Below, in pieces: positions 16,350 to 24,887 of a stretch of DNA of 64,000 nt; the first letter of the stretch is position 1; each line of letters starts with the position of its first letter. The DNA is taken from assembly GCF_025655475.1 (NCBI RefSeq), contig NZ_JAHTIK010000001.1:6791469-6855468 (forward strand). Reading direction: 5' to 3'. Under the pieces are notes generated by a model. The model ran no database searches and had not been told where the DNA came from. It worked only from the letters and a program-made list of their open reading frames with translations. The DNA is from Kitasatospora sp. DSM 101779 (lineage in GTDB: Bacteria; Actinomycetota; Actinomycetes; Streptomycetales; Streptomycetaceae). The position numbers and the translations under genes were made by a program.

Positions 16350-18749
16350 TCAGGAGAGGTACCACTGCTGGTTGGACTGGCCGTTGCAGGCCCACAGTTG
16401 GACCAGCGCGCCGTTGCCGGTGGAGGCGCCGGTCACGTCCAGGCAGAGTCCGGACTGGACTCCGGTGATCGTGCCGTTGGAGTTGAAGGTCCACTGCTGG
16501 TTGGTCTGGCCATTGCACGGCCAGACGGCGACCTTGGTGCCGTTGGTGGTGCCCTTGCCGTAGGCGTCCAGGCAGAGTCGGCTGGAGCCGCTGTAGACCG
16601 TCAACTCGCCGTTCGCGGTACGCGTGACGGTCTGGTTGGTCTGGCCGTTGCAGTCCCAGATCTGGGTCTGGGTGCCGGGGGTGGTCGACGCGTTCGGTAC
16701 GTCCAGGCACTTGCCCGCGCCCACGGCGTGCACGGCTCCGGTGGTGCCGCTGCCGCCCGTCACGCCCGCCTGGGCGATCACCTGCTGCGCCCCGGACGGC
16801 CAGTTGACGCCGCTGACCTGGACGTTTCCGGTGAGGATGTTGTTGTGCGGAGCGCCGGTGGCGACCTGGGTGGCGCCGCCGTTGTACCAGTTGTCGGAGA
16901 AGGTGCTGTCGTTGGTGTTGTTGCTGCTGCTCGCATTGGTGAAGGCCCACACGCCCGAGTCCTGGACCACGTTGTTGCTCAGGGTCTCGGAGCGGGAGCC
17001 CTCGTCGAGGTAGAGGCCGACGGTGTTCCTGTTGTCGTAGACGTAGTTGTGGTCGATGCTGGTGCCCGGGTTGGCGGACAGGGTGTAGATGCTGCCGCCG
17101 TCGTGGAACACCTTCTTGGTGCCGTGCACCTTGTTGTAGCTGACGACGGTGTTCTTCAGGGTCGTCGCCGTGGTGTAGACGGGCTGGTAGTTGTAGAGGC
17201 CGCGGTCGCGGTAGTCCTGGCTGCCGCCGGCGTCGTTGGCTCCCCAGCCCCAGCCGACGTCGATGCCGTCGTAGGCGAGGTCCGAGACCTCGTTGTGGGT
17301 GATGACGGCGTGGGTGACGTAGGTCGAGAGGATCCCGGCCATGTCCTTGTAGTCCTTGGCGACGTCGCTGATCCGGTTGTCCTGGATGGTGATGTTCTGG
17401 TTGGTCATCGCGGTGTTGGACGGGTGGTGGGCGTCGGGCTGCACGCCGCCGACGACGATGCCCGCCCCGGAGTCGTCGGTGAAGGTGTTGCCCGAGACCG
17501 TGATGCCGGAGGCTCCCAGGCCGACGCCGGAGGCGTGGGCGTCGGCGTCGTTGCCGATGCCGAGGCCCACCTGGCCCAGGTGGGAGAAGGAGTTCCCGGA
17601 GAAGGTGATGGAGGAGGCCGCCGAGACCTGCACGGCCGCCGGCACCTGGTTCCAGCTGTTGCGGGCGGCCTCGAACAGCTGGCACCCCGCCTGGCAGGAG
17701 GTCATGAAGTCCGAGGGCTGGGTGGAGGTGCTCGCCAGGAACGCCCCGCTCTGCTGGTCGGCGTAGCCGACATTGGTGCCGGGCTGAAGCCAGGTGGTGT
17801 GGTGGAAGGCGATGCCCTGGACGGTGATGTCGTGTGCGGGGCTGGTGTAGCTGCCGCCGATCCGCAGGAGGGAGTTCAGCCGGGGCAGTTCGATGTCGTG
17901 GGCCGTGGCCTGCCAGCCCGCAGGGGCCTTGTAGTACAGCTGGCCCGCCTGCGGGTCCAGGTACCACTGCCCGGTGGACTTCAGGAACGCGTACGAGTTC
18001 TCCAGCTGCAGCGATCCGCCGGCGAAGGGCTTGGCCAGGGTGTCGTACCCCCAGTTGTTGTTGTTCCAGGCCGGCTGCTGCATGGTGATGGTGGTCCCGC
18101 TGATGGACTGCACCGGGGCGAAGCGGTCGGTGAAGGAGTTCTGGCTCTCCAGCTCGATCCGGTTCTGCTGCGGCAGCGTGGCCAGGTAGTTCAGCGCCGA
18201 GTTGACGATGGTCATCCCGGTGGCGGTGATGTTCACGTCGTTGCGCGAGATCGCGATCGCCGCCCGCGGCGCGAGCATCCCGTCGACGTACAGCTGCCGC
18301 GAGTCGACACCGGTCGGGACCGGCGCCGCGTAGATGGTGTTCGCGGAGTCCTTCAGGGTCCAGCCCGTCACCTGCTGCCCACCCGACAGCACCGGGCTCG
18401 CGCCCGGCGCGGCTTGCCAGATCACCCGGTGGCCGTTGCTGCCCGAGTCCGCGCTACCGAGCGTGAGCGGCGCGGTCAGCCGGTAGGTTCCGCCCGCGAG
18501 CTGCACCACGATGTCACCGGTCATGCTCCCGTTGACGGCTTCGACGGAGGTCTTCGCCTGGGTCAGGGAGCAGGGGATCGAGGAGGAACACGCGGTACCG
18601 CTGCCGGTCGGCGAAACGTACAGCGTGGTCATCGTCGCCGCCTGCGAGACCGCGGCGGGCGCGGCCACGACGCCGGCGGCGGCCAGAGCCGCGGCGAGGG
18701 CCCCGCGGGTGAGGCTGAACGCAGGGAGTCTGCGTCGGGTGGTTGTCAT
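16350..18749 (-). CDS. secreted right-handed beta-helix enzyme (GH141-like) with ricin-type CBM13
   Basis: 799 residues from ATG 18749 (MTTTRRRLPAFSLTRGALA). The signal peptide ends near residue 38 (VSQAATM). The module opens TLYVSPTGSGTACS, then GDIVVQLAGGTYRLTAPLT and DSRQLYVDGMLAPRAAIAI, which in my recollection is typical of GH141-related beta-helix proteins (fucosidase or xylanase activities). Repeats such as NISDVAKDY, HNEVSDLAYDGIDVG and SIDHNYVYDN form the helix. The last ~130 residues are a three-repeat ricin B lectin/CBM13 (QxW motifs: NQQWTFN, NQQWYLS). It lies 150 bp downstream of the GH54 gene on the same strand and is probably induced with it for xylan or pectin side-chain degradation. 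Confidence 0.75.
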   Translation of the reverse strand: MTTTRRRLPAFSLTRGALAAALAAAGVVAAPAAVSQAATMTTLYVSPTGSGTACSSSIPCSLTQAKTSVEAVNGSMTGDIVVQLAGGTYRLTAPLTLGSADSGSNGHRVIWQAAPGASPVLSGGQQVTGWTLKDSANTIYAAPVPTGVDSRQLYVDGMLAPRAAIAISRNDVNITATGMTIVNSALNYLATLPQQNRIELESQNSFTDRFAPVQSISGTTITMQQPAWNNNNWGYDTLAKPFAGGSLQLENSYAFLKSTGQWYLDPQAGQLYYKAPAGWQATAHDIELPRLNSLLRIGGSYTSPAHDITVQGIAFHHTTWLQPGTNVGYADQQSGAFLASTSTQPSDFMTSCQAGCQLFEAARNSWNQVPAAVQVSAASSITFSGNSFSHLGQVGLGIGNDADAHASGVGLGASGITVSGNTFTDDSGAGIVVGGVQPDAHHPSNTAMTNQNITIQDNRISDVAKDYKDMAGILSTYVTHAVITHNEVSDLAYDGIDVGWGWGANDAGGSQDYRDRGLYNYQPVYTTATTLKNTVVSYNKVHGTKKVFHDGGSIYTLSANPGTSIDHNYVYDNRNTVGLYLDEGSRSETLSNNVVQDSGVWAFTNASSSNNTNDSTFSDNWYNGGATQVATGAPHNNILTGNVQVSGVNWPSGAQQVIAQAGVTGGSGTTGAVHAVGAGKCLDVPNASTTPGTQTQIWDCNGQTNQTVTRTANGELTVYSGSSRLCLDAYGKGTTNGTKVAVWPCNGQTNQQWTFNSNGTITGVQSGLCLDVTGASTGNGALVQLWACNGQSNQQWYLS

Positions 18750-18899
18750 GGAATCGCTCTCTCCTCGCATGGTGGTGGGCAGGGCGGGTGTGGCTGGAGC
18801 ACCGCCCTCTCATGGAGCCGTCCCGGGACGGTGCCGGCCGGGGACGGGTTCTCGCGTGGGCTGGAACGCCGGTGGCGTCCCAGCTCAACTGCGGGTCCA

Positions 18900-20405
18900 T
18901 CAACTGCGGGCCCATTTCTGGTTGCCGGCACCGGTGCACTGCCACAACTGGATCAGGGTGCCGTTGGCGGTGCCGTACGCGCTGACGTCCAGGCACAGGC
19001 CGGACTGGACGCTGGTGACCGTGCCGTCCGCGTTGAGGTTCCACTGCTGGTTGGTGCCACCGTTGCAGTCCCAGATGATCGCCCGGGTGCCGTTCGTGGT
19101 GCCCTTGGCCTCGGCGTCCAGGCACATGCCGCCGAAGACCCGGAGCTCCTTGGCGCCGGTCTGTGTCCACTGCTGGTTGGTGCCGGTGTGGCAGTCCCAC
19201 AGCTGCGTCTGGGCGCCGTTGCTCTGGCTGCTGTTCGGGACGTCCAGACAGCGGTTGGCGCTGGTGCTGCGCAGCCGAGCGGCCGCGCCACCGCCGGCCT
19301 TGCCGTAGCCGACGGCGGTGATGCCCGCCTGCACCGCGTTCTCGGTGGTGTCCGAGGGGAAGCCCGCGGTGATGGCGCCCTCGAAGAACTCGCCCTGGCC
19401 GGAGACGCTGTTGTCGCCCCCGGTCCCGAGCAGCAGGGAGCTGCCGGTCTTCATCGGCGAGTAGCCGTTGGGCAGGGCACCGGAGTAGGTGGTGGTGAGC
19501 CCGCCGCTCGCGGCGTTGCCGTACTTCAGGGTGAAGTTGCCGGTCCCGTTGTTCTTCTCCAGGGCGGTGACGAAGGGGTAGTGGATGCCCTGGTTGTCGG
19601 GGTCCTTGTTGGAGCCGGTGTCGGTGTGGAACATCCCGTTCTCCAGGTCGGCCTCGACCCAGGGGCCGGTGCCGGTGCAGCCTCCGAACCAGCAGGCGTT
19701 GCCCCAGTAGATGGCGTTCATGGTGGCGTTGCCGGTGTCGGTGTGGCTGTTCTCGCCGCTGCCGTAGTCGAAGCAGCACCACTGGTTGGTGAACTCGGAC
19801 GAGGTCACCATGTAGATGCCCTCGGGCTGGGCGCCGGTGGGAGCTCCGTCGGCATGGTCGACGCGGTAGCCCACGCCTTGCGTGACCTTGACGCCGAAGA
19901 CCTGGTGCCCGCCCGCCATGACGGGCAGTGCCGAGGCGTCCGCGCCCACGTCGGCGCCGTTCGGGCCCGGTCCCTTCCAGTAGCCGCCCCACGAGACGGG
20001 CAGGTCGTTGTGGTGGCTGGTCTGGTCGTAGATCTTGGTGATGGTGCACGAGGTGCCGGCGCAGAAGGACGTCTGGGCCGACGCGTCGGCGTAGCCGCCG
20101 ACGGAGAGCAGGCCCACGTCGCGGTAGGTGCGGTCGGATCCGCGCTGGACCTGGTACAGCGGGCCGTGGTAGCCCGCGAACAGCGCCCGGGTGGTTGCGT
20201 GGGCCGCTATGCAGGGCGTGCCGCCGGCCGCGTAGAGGTCACAGGGCAGCGACGCTGCCGCGGCAGAGTTCGCCTCCGCGGTGGGACTGCTCGCAGCGGC
20301 CCGGCCGCCGACGACAGCCATCGCTGTCGCGAGGACCAGCAGCAGCACAGCGGCCAGGCCGACCGGGCGTAAGCCGGGGGAGAGGGAGGACGTGCGGTGG
20401 TGCAT
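18900..20405 (-). CDS. secreted GH54 alpha-L-arabinofuranosidase with CBM13
   Basis: 501 residues with a signal peptide (VGLAAVLLLVLATAMAVVGG...). The catalytic domain starts LPCDLYAAGGTPCIAAHATT, a GH54 signature. Predicted nucleophile Glu255 (EADLENG), acid/base Asp331 (GTGGDNS) and the vicinal disulfide Cys210-Cys211 (QWCCFDYG) keep the same spacings as the fungal enzyme AbfB (E221, D297, C176-C177, from memory). Fungal GH54 enzymes carry a CBM42; here the C-terminus is instead a ricin-type CBM13 (ANRCLDV..., NQQWNLN, NQKWARS). It removes arabinose from arabinoxylan or arabinan outside the cell. AAGGAGG lies 5 bases before ATG 20405. Control is probably through the palindrome at 20714. Confidence 0.9.
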   Translation of the reverse strand: MHHRTSSLSPGLRPVGLAAVLLLVLATAMAVVGGRAAASSPTAEANSAAAASLPCDLYAAGGTPCIAAHATTRALFAGYHGPLYQVQRGSDRTYRDVGLLSVGGYADASAQTSFCAGTSCTITKIYDQTSHHNDLPVSWGGYWKGPGPNGADVGADASALPVMAGGHQVFGVKVTQGVGYRVDHADGAPTGAQPEGIYMVTSSEFTNQWCCFDYGSGENSHTDTGNATMNAIYWGNACWFGGCTGTGPWVEADLENGMFHTDTGSNKDPDNQGIHYPFVTALEKNNGTGNFTLKYGNAASGGLTTTYSGALPNGYSPMKTGSSLLLGTGGDNSVSGQGEFFEGAITAGFPSDTTENAVQAGITAVGYGKAGGGAAARLRSTSANRCLDVPNSSQSNGAQTQLWDCHTGTNQQWTQTGAKELRVFGGMCLDAEAKGTTNGTRAIIWDCNGGTNQQWNLNADGTVTSVQSGLCLDVSAYGTANGTLIQLWQCTGAGNQKWARS

Positions 20406-20535
20406 CGGAGCCTCCTTGGGGTAGGGACGCGGGTTCGGCACGGCGACTGCGGGCCAGTGGCGGGGCCCTGCTGTCGCCGAGGTCCGCCATTGGTACGACA
20501 CTCTCGGCGCGATGGATCCGTCTCATGTGCGGAGC

Positions 20536-20652
20536 AATGACCGCTCGGATGCTGCCCGGGCGGCTCACCGGAGGACGCGGCGGTGGTGCGAGTTCGCGCA
20601 GGCAGCGGTCGGCCGCGCGGACTCCCGACATCGGCCGGATGGAGCGGTCATT
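20536..20652. repeat. dispersed inverted repeat upstream of GH54
   Basis: AATGACCGCTC at 20536-20546 is exactly inverted as GAGCGGTCATT at 20642-20652, a 117-bp span. The left copy is itself part of a GAGC-N7-GCTC dyad. It lies 130-250 bp upstream of the arabinofuranosidase start and could be a paired regulator site. The rest of 20406-20713 shows no gene. Confidence 0.4.
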
Positions 20653-20713
20653 CAGCCAGCTCGGAGCCGTTCCTTGCGTCACAGGCACTGCCGCGAGGGA
20701 TGCCGCAGGTCCC

Positions 20714-20735
20714 TCATTGTGAGCGCTCACAATGA
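20714..20735. promoter_or_regulatory. LacI-type operator, perfect 22-bp palindrome
   Basis: The core ATTGTGAGCGCTCACAAT is perfectly symmetrical and extends to 22 bp (TC on the left, GA on the right). It matches the central-CG LacI-family operator and nearly coincides with the artificial symmetric lac operator. It is 310 bp upstream of the GH54 start. No LacI gene lies nearby. Confidence 0.75.
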
Positions 20736-21042
20736 ATGGAGGGGGATCGCCGGTGCGCGCTGCGTGCCGCCTTGGACGCCCGCGGCGGCGAAATGAGACT
20801 GACACATATGTCGGCTGCACTTCAAGAGATGTGCAATACAGGCTTTCGGCGGGGCGACGACGCCAATCGGCATCGCCTGCCGGGAACTCGGTCGGCTCTG
20901 GGCCGTCTGTCGCGGCATCACGGCAGGCGGAGATTCCGGCCGCACCGAACGACCACCCGGCAGGCCCGTCCGGCCCTTCTGTCGGAGGCCACGGTCACAC
21001 GGCGGACAGGATCCCGTCATGGAGTTCCGGGCGCCGCCCCCG
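20736..21042. other. intergenic region between LacI-type operator and SDR relic
   Basis: About 300 bp. Overlapping open frames exist on both strands, but none reads as a known protein family. Part of it may be degraded sequence belonging to the SDR relic that follows. Confidence 0.35.
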
Positions 21043-21153
21043 TTCCGCCGGGTCGCCGAACCCGAGGAGATTGCCGGAGTCGTCCACCTCGACGGCCCCG
21101 ATGCCGGCTGCACCGCCGGCGCTCGGATTCCGATCGACGGCGGCTTCGGCGCC
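21043..21153 (+). pseudogene. SDR oxidoreductase C-terminal relic
   Basis: The forward frame reads FRRVAEPEEIAGVV, then PDAGCTAGARIPIDGGFGA. This is the invariant C-terminal end of classical short-chain dehydrogenases (GRxxxPEEIAxxV ... xxGxxxxVDGG). The upstream 200 residues of an SDR are not present. It is in frame with the lipoprotein that follows but ends before that gene's own start. Confidence 0.6.
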
Positions 21154-21309
21154 ATGAGCGGGCAGCCTTGCATCGAGATCCGAACAGGGCAGGAACCGGG
21201 CGTCGCGTTCGGCGCGTCCCAGGTGGCGGCGTCCTGCCGACCCCATGTCCTCGGCTGTCCTTCGTCGCCGGCAGAGCGCTTGACCGTAGATCGACAGGAG
21301 ACCAGTACC

Positions 21310-22209
21310 ATGGCCGACCGAGCCCGCCCAGCCCTGCACCGCGTGCTGACGGTGGTGGCCCTGTGCGGTGTGCTCGCCGCGGCCGCGAGCGGATGCGCGG
21401 CGTCCGACGGCGATGACACCGCTGTGCCGGACGGGTCGTCCGCCGCTCCGTCGACCGCTGCCGCACCAAGCGCGAACGCCGGGGGCGGAGGTGCGGTGGT
21501 TCTGCCCGAGCCCGGCATCTCCTTCGACTACCAGATCGGCGGTGCCTACCCGCCGCCGCCCGGTGTGCGCGCGGTTTCCCGCGACCGCGCCGCGCAGCCC
21601 GCGCCCGGCCTGTACAACATCTGCTACGTGAACGCCTTCCAGGCCCAGCCGGACGCCACCGACTGGTGGCAGGCCCACCACCCCGACCTGCTGCTCCGCT
21701 CCGGCGACGCACCCGTCGTCGACCGGGACTGGCACGAGGCCCTGCTTGACATCTCCACGGCTGCCAAGCGCGAACAGCTCGCCGGGATCGTGGGCGAGTG
21801 GATCGACGGCTGCGCCGCAGCCGGATTCCAGGCGGTCGAGGCCGACAATCTCGACTCCCACGAGCGGTCCGAGGGGCTCCTGACCGCCGACCACGACCTG
21901 TCCTTCGGGAAGTTGCTGGTCGACCGGGCCCACGCGCGGGGTCTGGCGATCGGTCAGAAGAACGCCGCGGGCCTGGCCCGGCAGGGGCGCGGCCTCGGGT
22001 TCGACTTCGCGGTCGCCGAGGAATGCGGGCAGTACGACGAGTGCGGCGCCTACGCCGACGCGTACGACGACCGGGTCTTCGTCATCGAGTACAAGGCCGA
22101 GGGGCTCGCCGCCGCATGCAGGTCGTGGGGCAAGCGGCTGTCGGTGGTCCTGCGCGACCGGAACGTCGTCCCGGCCGGGGACGGTGGGTACCGGCGCCGC
22201 ACCTGCTGA
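21310..22209 (+). CDS. GH114 endo-alpha-1,4-polygalactosaminidase-like lipoprotein
   Basis: 299 residues. LTVVALCGVLAAAASGCAAS gives a lipoprotein signal with lipobox AASGC, then a Ser/Ala linker. The catalytic TIM barrel begins ISFDYQIGGAYPPP and has GLYNICYVNAFQAQ, GFQAVEADNLDSHE and GLAIGQKNAAGLA, matching GH114 (TM1410-like). Characterised members cleave alpha-1,4-galactosamine polymers in fungal exopolysaccharide. ATG 21310 has AGGAG 9 bases upstream. It stands alone between SDR relics. With the GH87 enzyme it suggests attack on fungal walls or biofilm. Confidence 0.85.
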   Translation: MADRARPALHRVLTVVALCGVLAAAASGCAASDGDDTAVPDGSSAAPSTAAAPSANAGGGGAVVLPEPGISFDYQIGGAYPPPPGVRAVSRDRAAQPAPGLYNICYVNAFQAQPDATDWWQAHHPDLLLRSGDAPVVDRDWHEALLDISTAAKREQLAGIVGEWIDGCAAAGFQAVEADNLDSHERSEGLLTADHDLSFGKLLVDRAHARGLAIGQKNAAGLARQGRGLGFDFAVAEECGQYDECGAYADAYDDRVFVIEYKAEGLAAACRSWGKRLSVVLRDRNVVPAGDGGYRRRTC

Positions 22210-22234
22210 GCCGGTCCGGTGCGCGCGACGCCCG

Positions 22235-22560
22235 GTGTTGACGACGTCGACGGGCCCGGTGAGCTCAGCACGAGCGCTCTCCGCGCCACGTTGACCGGTA
22301 CCCCGCGCCCCCGCCGTGCGCAGCTGTTCGATGAAGGCGCGGCTGATGTCGGCCACCACGGTCACGCCGGCGGCGATCTCCTGGCGCGGTCGTGCCGGGT
22401 CCGCAGCGTGGAAGGGGCGAAGGTGGCGACCCGGCGTTGTTGATCACGCCGCTGACGTGCAAGGCCGAGCCGTTCCACGCGCCTGGCCAGCGCCTGTCCT
22501 GGGTCGTGCGGCGTTCCACCGCCTCCGGCACCCCGGTGAGCTCGATCGCCTGATCGGCCC
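22235..22560 (-). pseudogene. SDR oxidoreductase relic with frameshifts
   Basis: Reverse-strand frames contain, in order, ELTGVPEAVE, QALARRVERLG, SGVINNAG, then VATFAP in a shifted frame, and GVTVVADISRAFIEQLR. NNAGVATFAP is a classical short-chain dehydrogenase active-site neighbourhood. At least two frame changes are needed to join the pieces, so the gene is dead. The remaining part (Ser-Tyr-Lys region) is not recognisable. Confidence 0.5.
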
Positions 22561-22816
22561 CGCGACCGACGGTCGCCGGTTCCGGAAGGGACCTGACGGG
22601 GGTCCGGGTGATCCCGCGGGGAATGCGACTGATCGGGGATCACGGAACCGGAAGGCCCGTGGCAGGCCCGGCCGGCGCGGGTTCCACATGCGCCCGTGCG
22701 CCGAGTCGAGCGCTCGGCGCACCTCGGGCACCCGGCGCCCTGGCCAAGTTCCGGTGACTCGATCGTTACGCACGCTGGTCGCCGCGAGGGCTTGGCGGGC
22801 CTCACCGCAGGCCGTA
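22561..22816. other. intergenic region upstream of sugar ABC operon
   Basis: Roughly 260 bp up to the predicted operator at 22817, then 105 bp to the binding-protein gene. I see no gene. It likely contains the promoter of the importer operon. Confidence 0.4.
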
Positions 22817-22833
22817 TGTTGTCGCGGGCAACA
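22817..22833. promoter_or_regulatory. candidate ROK operator upstream of sugar importer
   Basis: The dyad TGTTG-TCGCGGG-CAACA has 5-bp arms and lies 105 bp before the binding-protein start. The ROK regulator at 26174 ends this operon and is the obvious candidate to bind it. That is inference from position. Confidence 0.4.
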
Positions 22834-22938
22834 AACAGGGGGCCGGCTGCTTCCCCGCTTCGTGCTCGTGCCCATCCCACCCTTCATCAGCCACGCACGT
22901 CCGGCGCAGGTCGGACACGCCTCGAAAGGACCCTGCCC

Positions 22939-24033
22939 ATGCGCAAGGGACTCCTGTTCGCCACCGCCGCCGTGTCGGCGGCGCTGCTCTCCACGGTCAC
23001 CGCCTGCGGTTCCTCGGGCTCCGGTGCCGACTCGGCGGGCGCCAAGAAGCCGAAGATCGGCGTGATCCTGCCGGACAGCAAGTCGTCCGTCCGCTGGGAG
23101 ACCGCGGACCGGCCGTACCTCGCCGCGGCCTTCAAGGCCGCCGGCGTGGACTACGACATCCAGAACGCCGAGGGCGACAAGCAGGCGTTCCAGACCATCG
23201 CCGACCAGATGATCACCAGCGGCGTGAACGTGCTGGTCATCGTCAACCTGGACAGCGGCACCGGCAAGGCCGTCCTCGACAAGGCCAAGGCCCAGGGCGT
23301 GGCCACCATCGACTACGACCGGCTCACCCTCGGCGGCTCCGCCCAGTACTACGTCAGCTTCGACAACACCCAGGTCGGCAAGCTCCAAGGCCAGGGCCTG
23401 GCGAAGTGCCTGAGTGAGATGGGCACCAAGAACCCCGTCGTCGCCGAACTCAACGGTTCCCCGACGGACAACAACGCCACCCTCTTCGCCAACGGCTACA
23501 ACAGCGTGCTGGACCCGAAGTACGCCTCCGGGGAGTACACCAAGGGCCCCAACCAGTCCGTCCCCGACTGGGACAACGCCCAGGCGCAGACCATCTTCGA
23601 GCAGATGTACACCAGCCGGCCGGACGTCGGCGGGGTGCTCGCCGCCAACGACGGTCTGGCGAACTCGGCCATCGCCGTGCTGCGCAAGAACCACCGCAAC
23701 GGGCAGGTGCCGATCACCGGTCAGGACGCCACCGTGCAGGGTCTGCAGAACATCCTGGCGGGCGACCAGTGCATGACCGTCTACAAGGCGGTGAAGAAGG
23801 AGGCCGACGCGGCGTCGGCCCTCGCGGTGGAGCTGGCCGGCGGCAAGAAGAGCCAGACCAGCGCCACCGTCAACGACCCGACGGGCAAGCGTGACGTGCC
23901 GTCGGTGCTGCTGACCCCCGAAGCCATCACCAAGAGCAACATCCAGGACGTCATCACCGACGGCTACGTCACCAAGGCACAGCTGTGCACCGGCGACTAC
24001 GACGCGCTGTGCACGAAGGCCGGCATCAAGTAG
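22939..24033 (+). CDS. sugar ABC transporter substrate-binding lipoprotein (XylF-like)
   Basis: 364 residues. The lipoprotein signal is MRKGLLFATAAVSAALLSTVTAC, with Cys near residue 23. The mature protein starts KIGVILPDSKSSVRWETADR and contains NVLVIVNLDSGTG, ATIDYDRLTLGG, YVSFDNTQVGKLQG and VLAANDGLANSAIAVL, typical of periplasmic-binding proteins of the xylose/ribose group. It captures a sugar for the ATPase and permease that follow. The first codon is ATG 22939 with AAAGGA upstream. A stable hairpin between it and the ATPase gene may give higher expression of the binding protein. Confidence 0.9.
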   Translation: MRKGLLFATAAVSAALLSTVTACGSSGSGADSAGAKKPKIGVILPDSKSSVRWETADRPYLAAAFKAAGVDYDIQNAEGDKQAFQTIADQMITSGVNVLVIVNLDSGTGKAVLDKAKAQGVATIDYDRLTLGGSAQYYVSFDNTQVGKLQGQGLAKCLSEMGTKNPVVAELNGSPTDNNATLFANGYNSVLDPKYASGEYTKGPNQSVPDWDNAQAQTIFEQMYTSRPDVGGVLAANDGLANSAIAVLRKNHRNGQVPITGQDATVQGLQNILAGDQCMTVYKAVKKEADAASALAVELAGGKKSQTSATVNDPTGKRDVPSVLLTPEAITKSNIQDVITDGYVTKAQLCTGDYDALCTKAGIK

Positions 24034-24048
24034 GCGCTCGGCCCTACC

Positions 24049-24082
24049 AGTGGGCCCCGGCCTCGGCGGGGCGGGGCCCACT
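24049..24082. terminator. intra-operon hairpin
   Basis: AGTGGGCCCCG / CGGGGCCCACT forms a perfect 11-bp stem with a 12-base loop, 15 bp after the binding-protein stop and 25 bp before the ATPase start. There is no U-tract, so it is more likely an attenuator or 3'-end stabiliser than a full terminator. Confidence 0.6.
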
Positions 24083-24107
24083 CCGCCAATTCCCAGGAGC
24101 CTTACCC

Positions 24108-24887
24108 ATGACAGAAACCCCGACTCTCGAGTTGCGCGGGATCAACAAGAGCTTCGGCCCCGTCCAGGTCCTGCACGACGTCGCGCTCAGCGCCTACGCG
24201 GGGGAGGTCACGGCACTCGTCGGCGACAACGGCGCGGGCAAGTCGACGCTGGTCAAGTGCATCGGCGGGATCCACCCCTTCGACGCCGGGGACTACCTCT
24301 TCGAAGGCCGGCCGGTCCAGGTGCACAGCCCGCGCGACGCCGCCGCACTCGGCGTGGAGATCGTCTACCAGGACCTCGCGCTGTGCGACAACCTCGACAT
24401 CGTGCAGAACATGTTCCTGGGGCGGGAGAAGCGCCGGGGCATGGTGCTCGACGACTCGACCATGGAGGAGATGGCCGCCGCGACGCTCAGGGGGCTCTCG
24501 GTACGGACCGTCAAGTCCCTTCGCCAGAAGGTCTCCAGCCTCTCCGGCGGCCAGCGCCAGACCGTGGCCATCGCCAAGGCGGTGCTGTGGAACAGCAAGC
24601 TCGTGGTCCTCGACGAGCCCACCGCGGCGCTGGGCGTCGCCCAGACCGCGCAGGTCCTGGAACTCGTGCGCCGGCTGGCCGACAACGGGCTGGCCGTCGT
24701 ACTCATCTCGCACAACATGAACGACGTCTTCGCGGTCTCCGACCGGATCGCCGCGCTGTACCTCGGACGGATGGCCGCTCAGGTCAAGGCCTCCGACGTG
24801 ACCCACGCTCAGGTCGTCGAACTGATCACCTCGGGCCGCAGCGGCGACCTGGGCCCCCGGACCACCCCCAACGGAGCCGCCGCATGA
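24108..24887 (+). CDS. sugar ABC transporter ATP-binding protein, single domain
   Basis: 259 residues. Walker A GDNGAGKSTLVK, Q-loop YQDLALCDNLD, signature LSGGQRQTVAIAKA, Walker B KLVVLDEPTAAL and switch His in LISHNMND are all present. It carries one nucleotide-binding domain, unlike RbsA/XylG-type proteins with two, so it should act as a homodimer. AGGAG precedes ATG 24108. It overlaps the permease gene by ATGA, giving coupled translation. Confidence 0.92.
   Translation: MTETPTLELRGINKSFGPVQVLHDVALSAYAGEVTALVGDNGAGKSTLVKCIGGIHPFDAGDYLFEGRPVQVHSPRDAAALGVEIVYQDLALCDNLDIVQNMFLGREKRRGMVLDDSTMEEMAAATLRGLSVRTVKSLRQKVSSLSGGQRQTVAIAKAVLWNSKLVVLDEPTAALGVAQTAQVLELVRRLADNGLAVVLISHNMNDVFAVSDRIAALYLGRMAAQVKASDVTHAQVVELITSGRSGDLGPRTTPNGAAA

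Noticed and set aside
16260..20372. Very long forward open frame (1370 codons) opposite the two secreted enzymes
   Set aside because: It is antisense to the beta-helix and GH54 genes, which have signal peptides, catalytic residues and ribosome-binding sites. The forward frame is Val/Gly/Arg-rich filler caused by GC bias.
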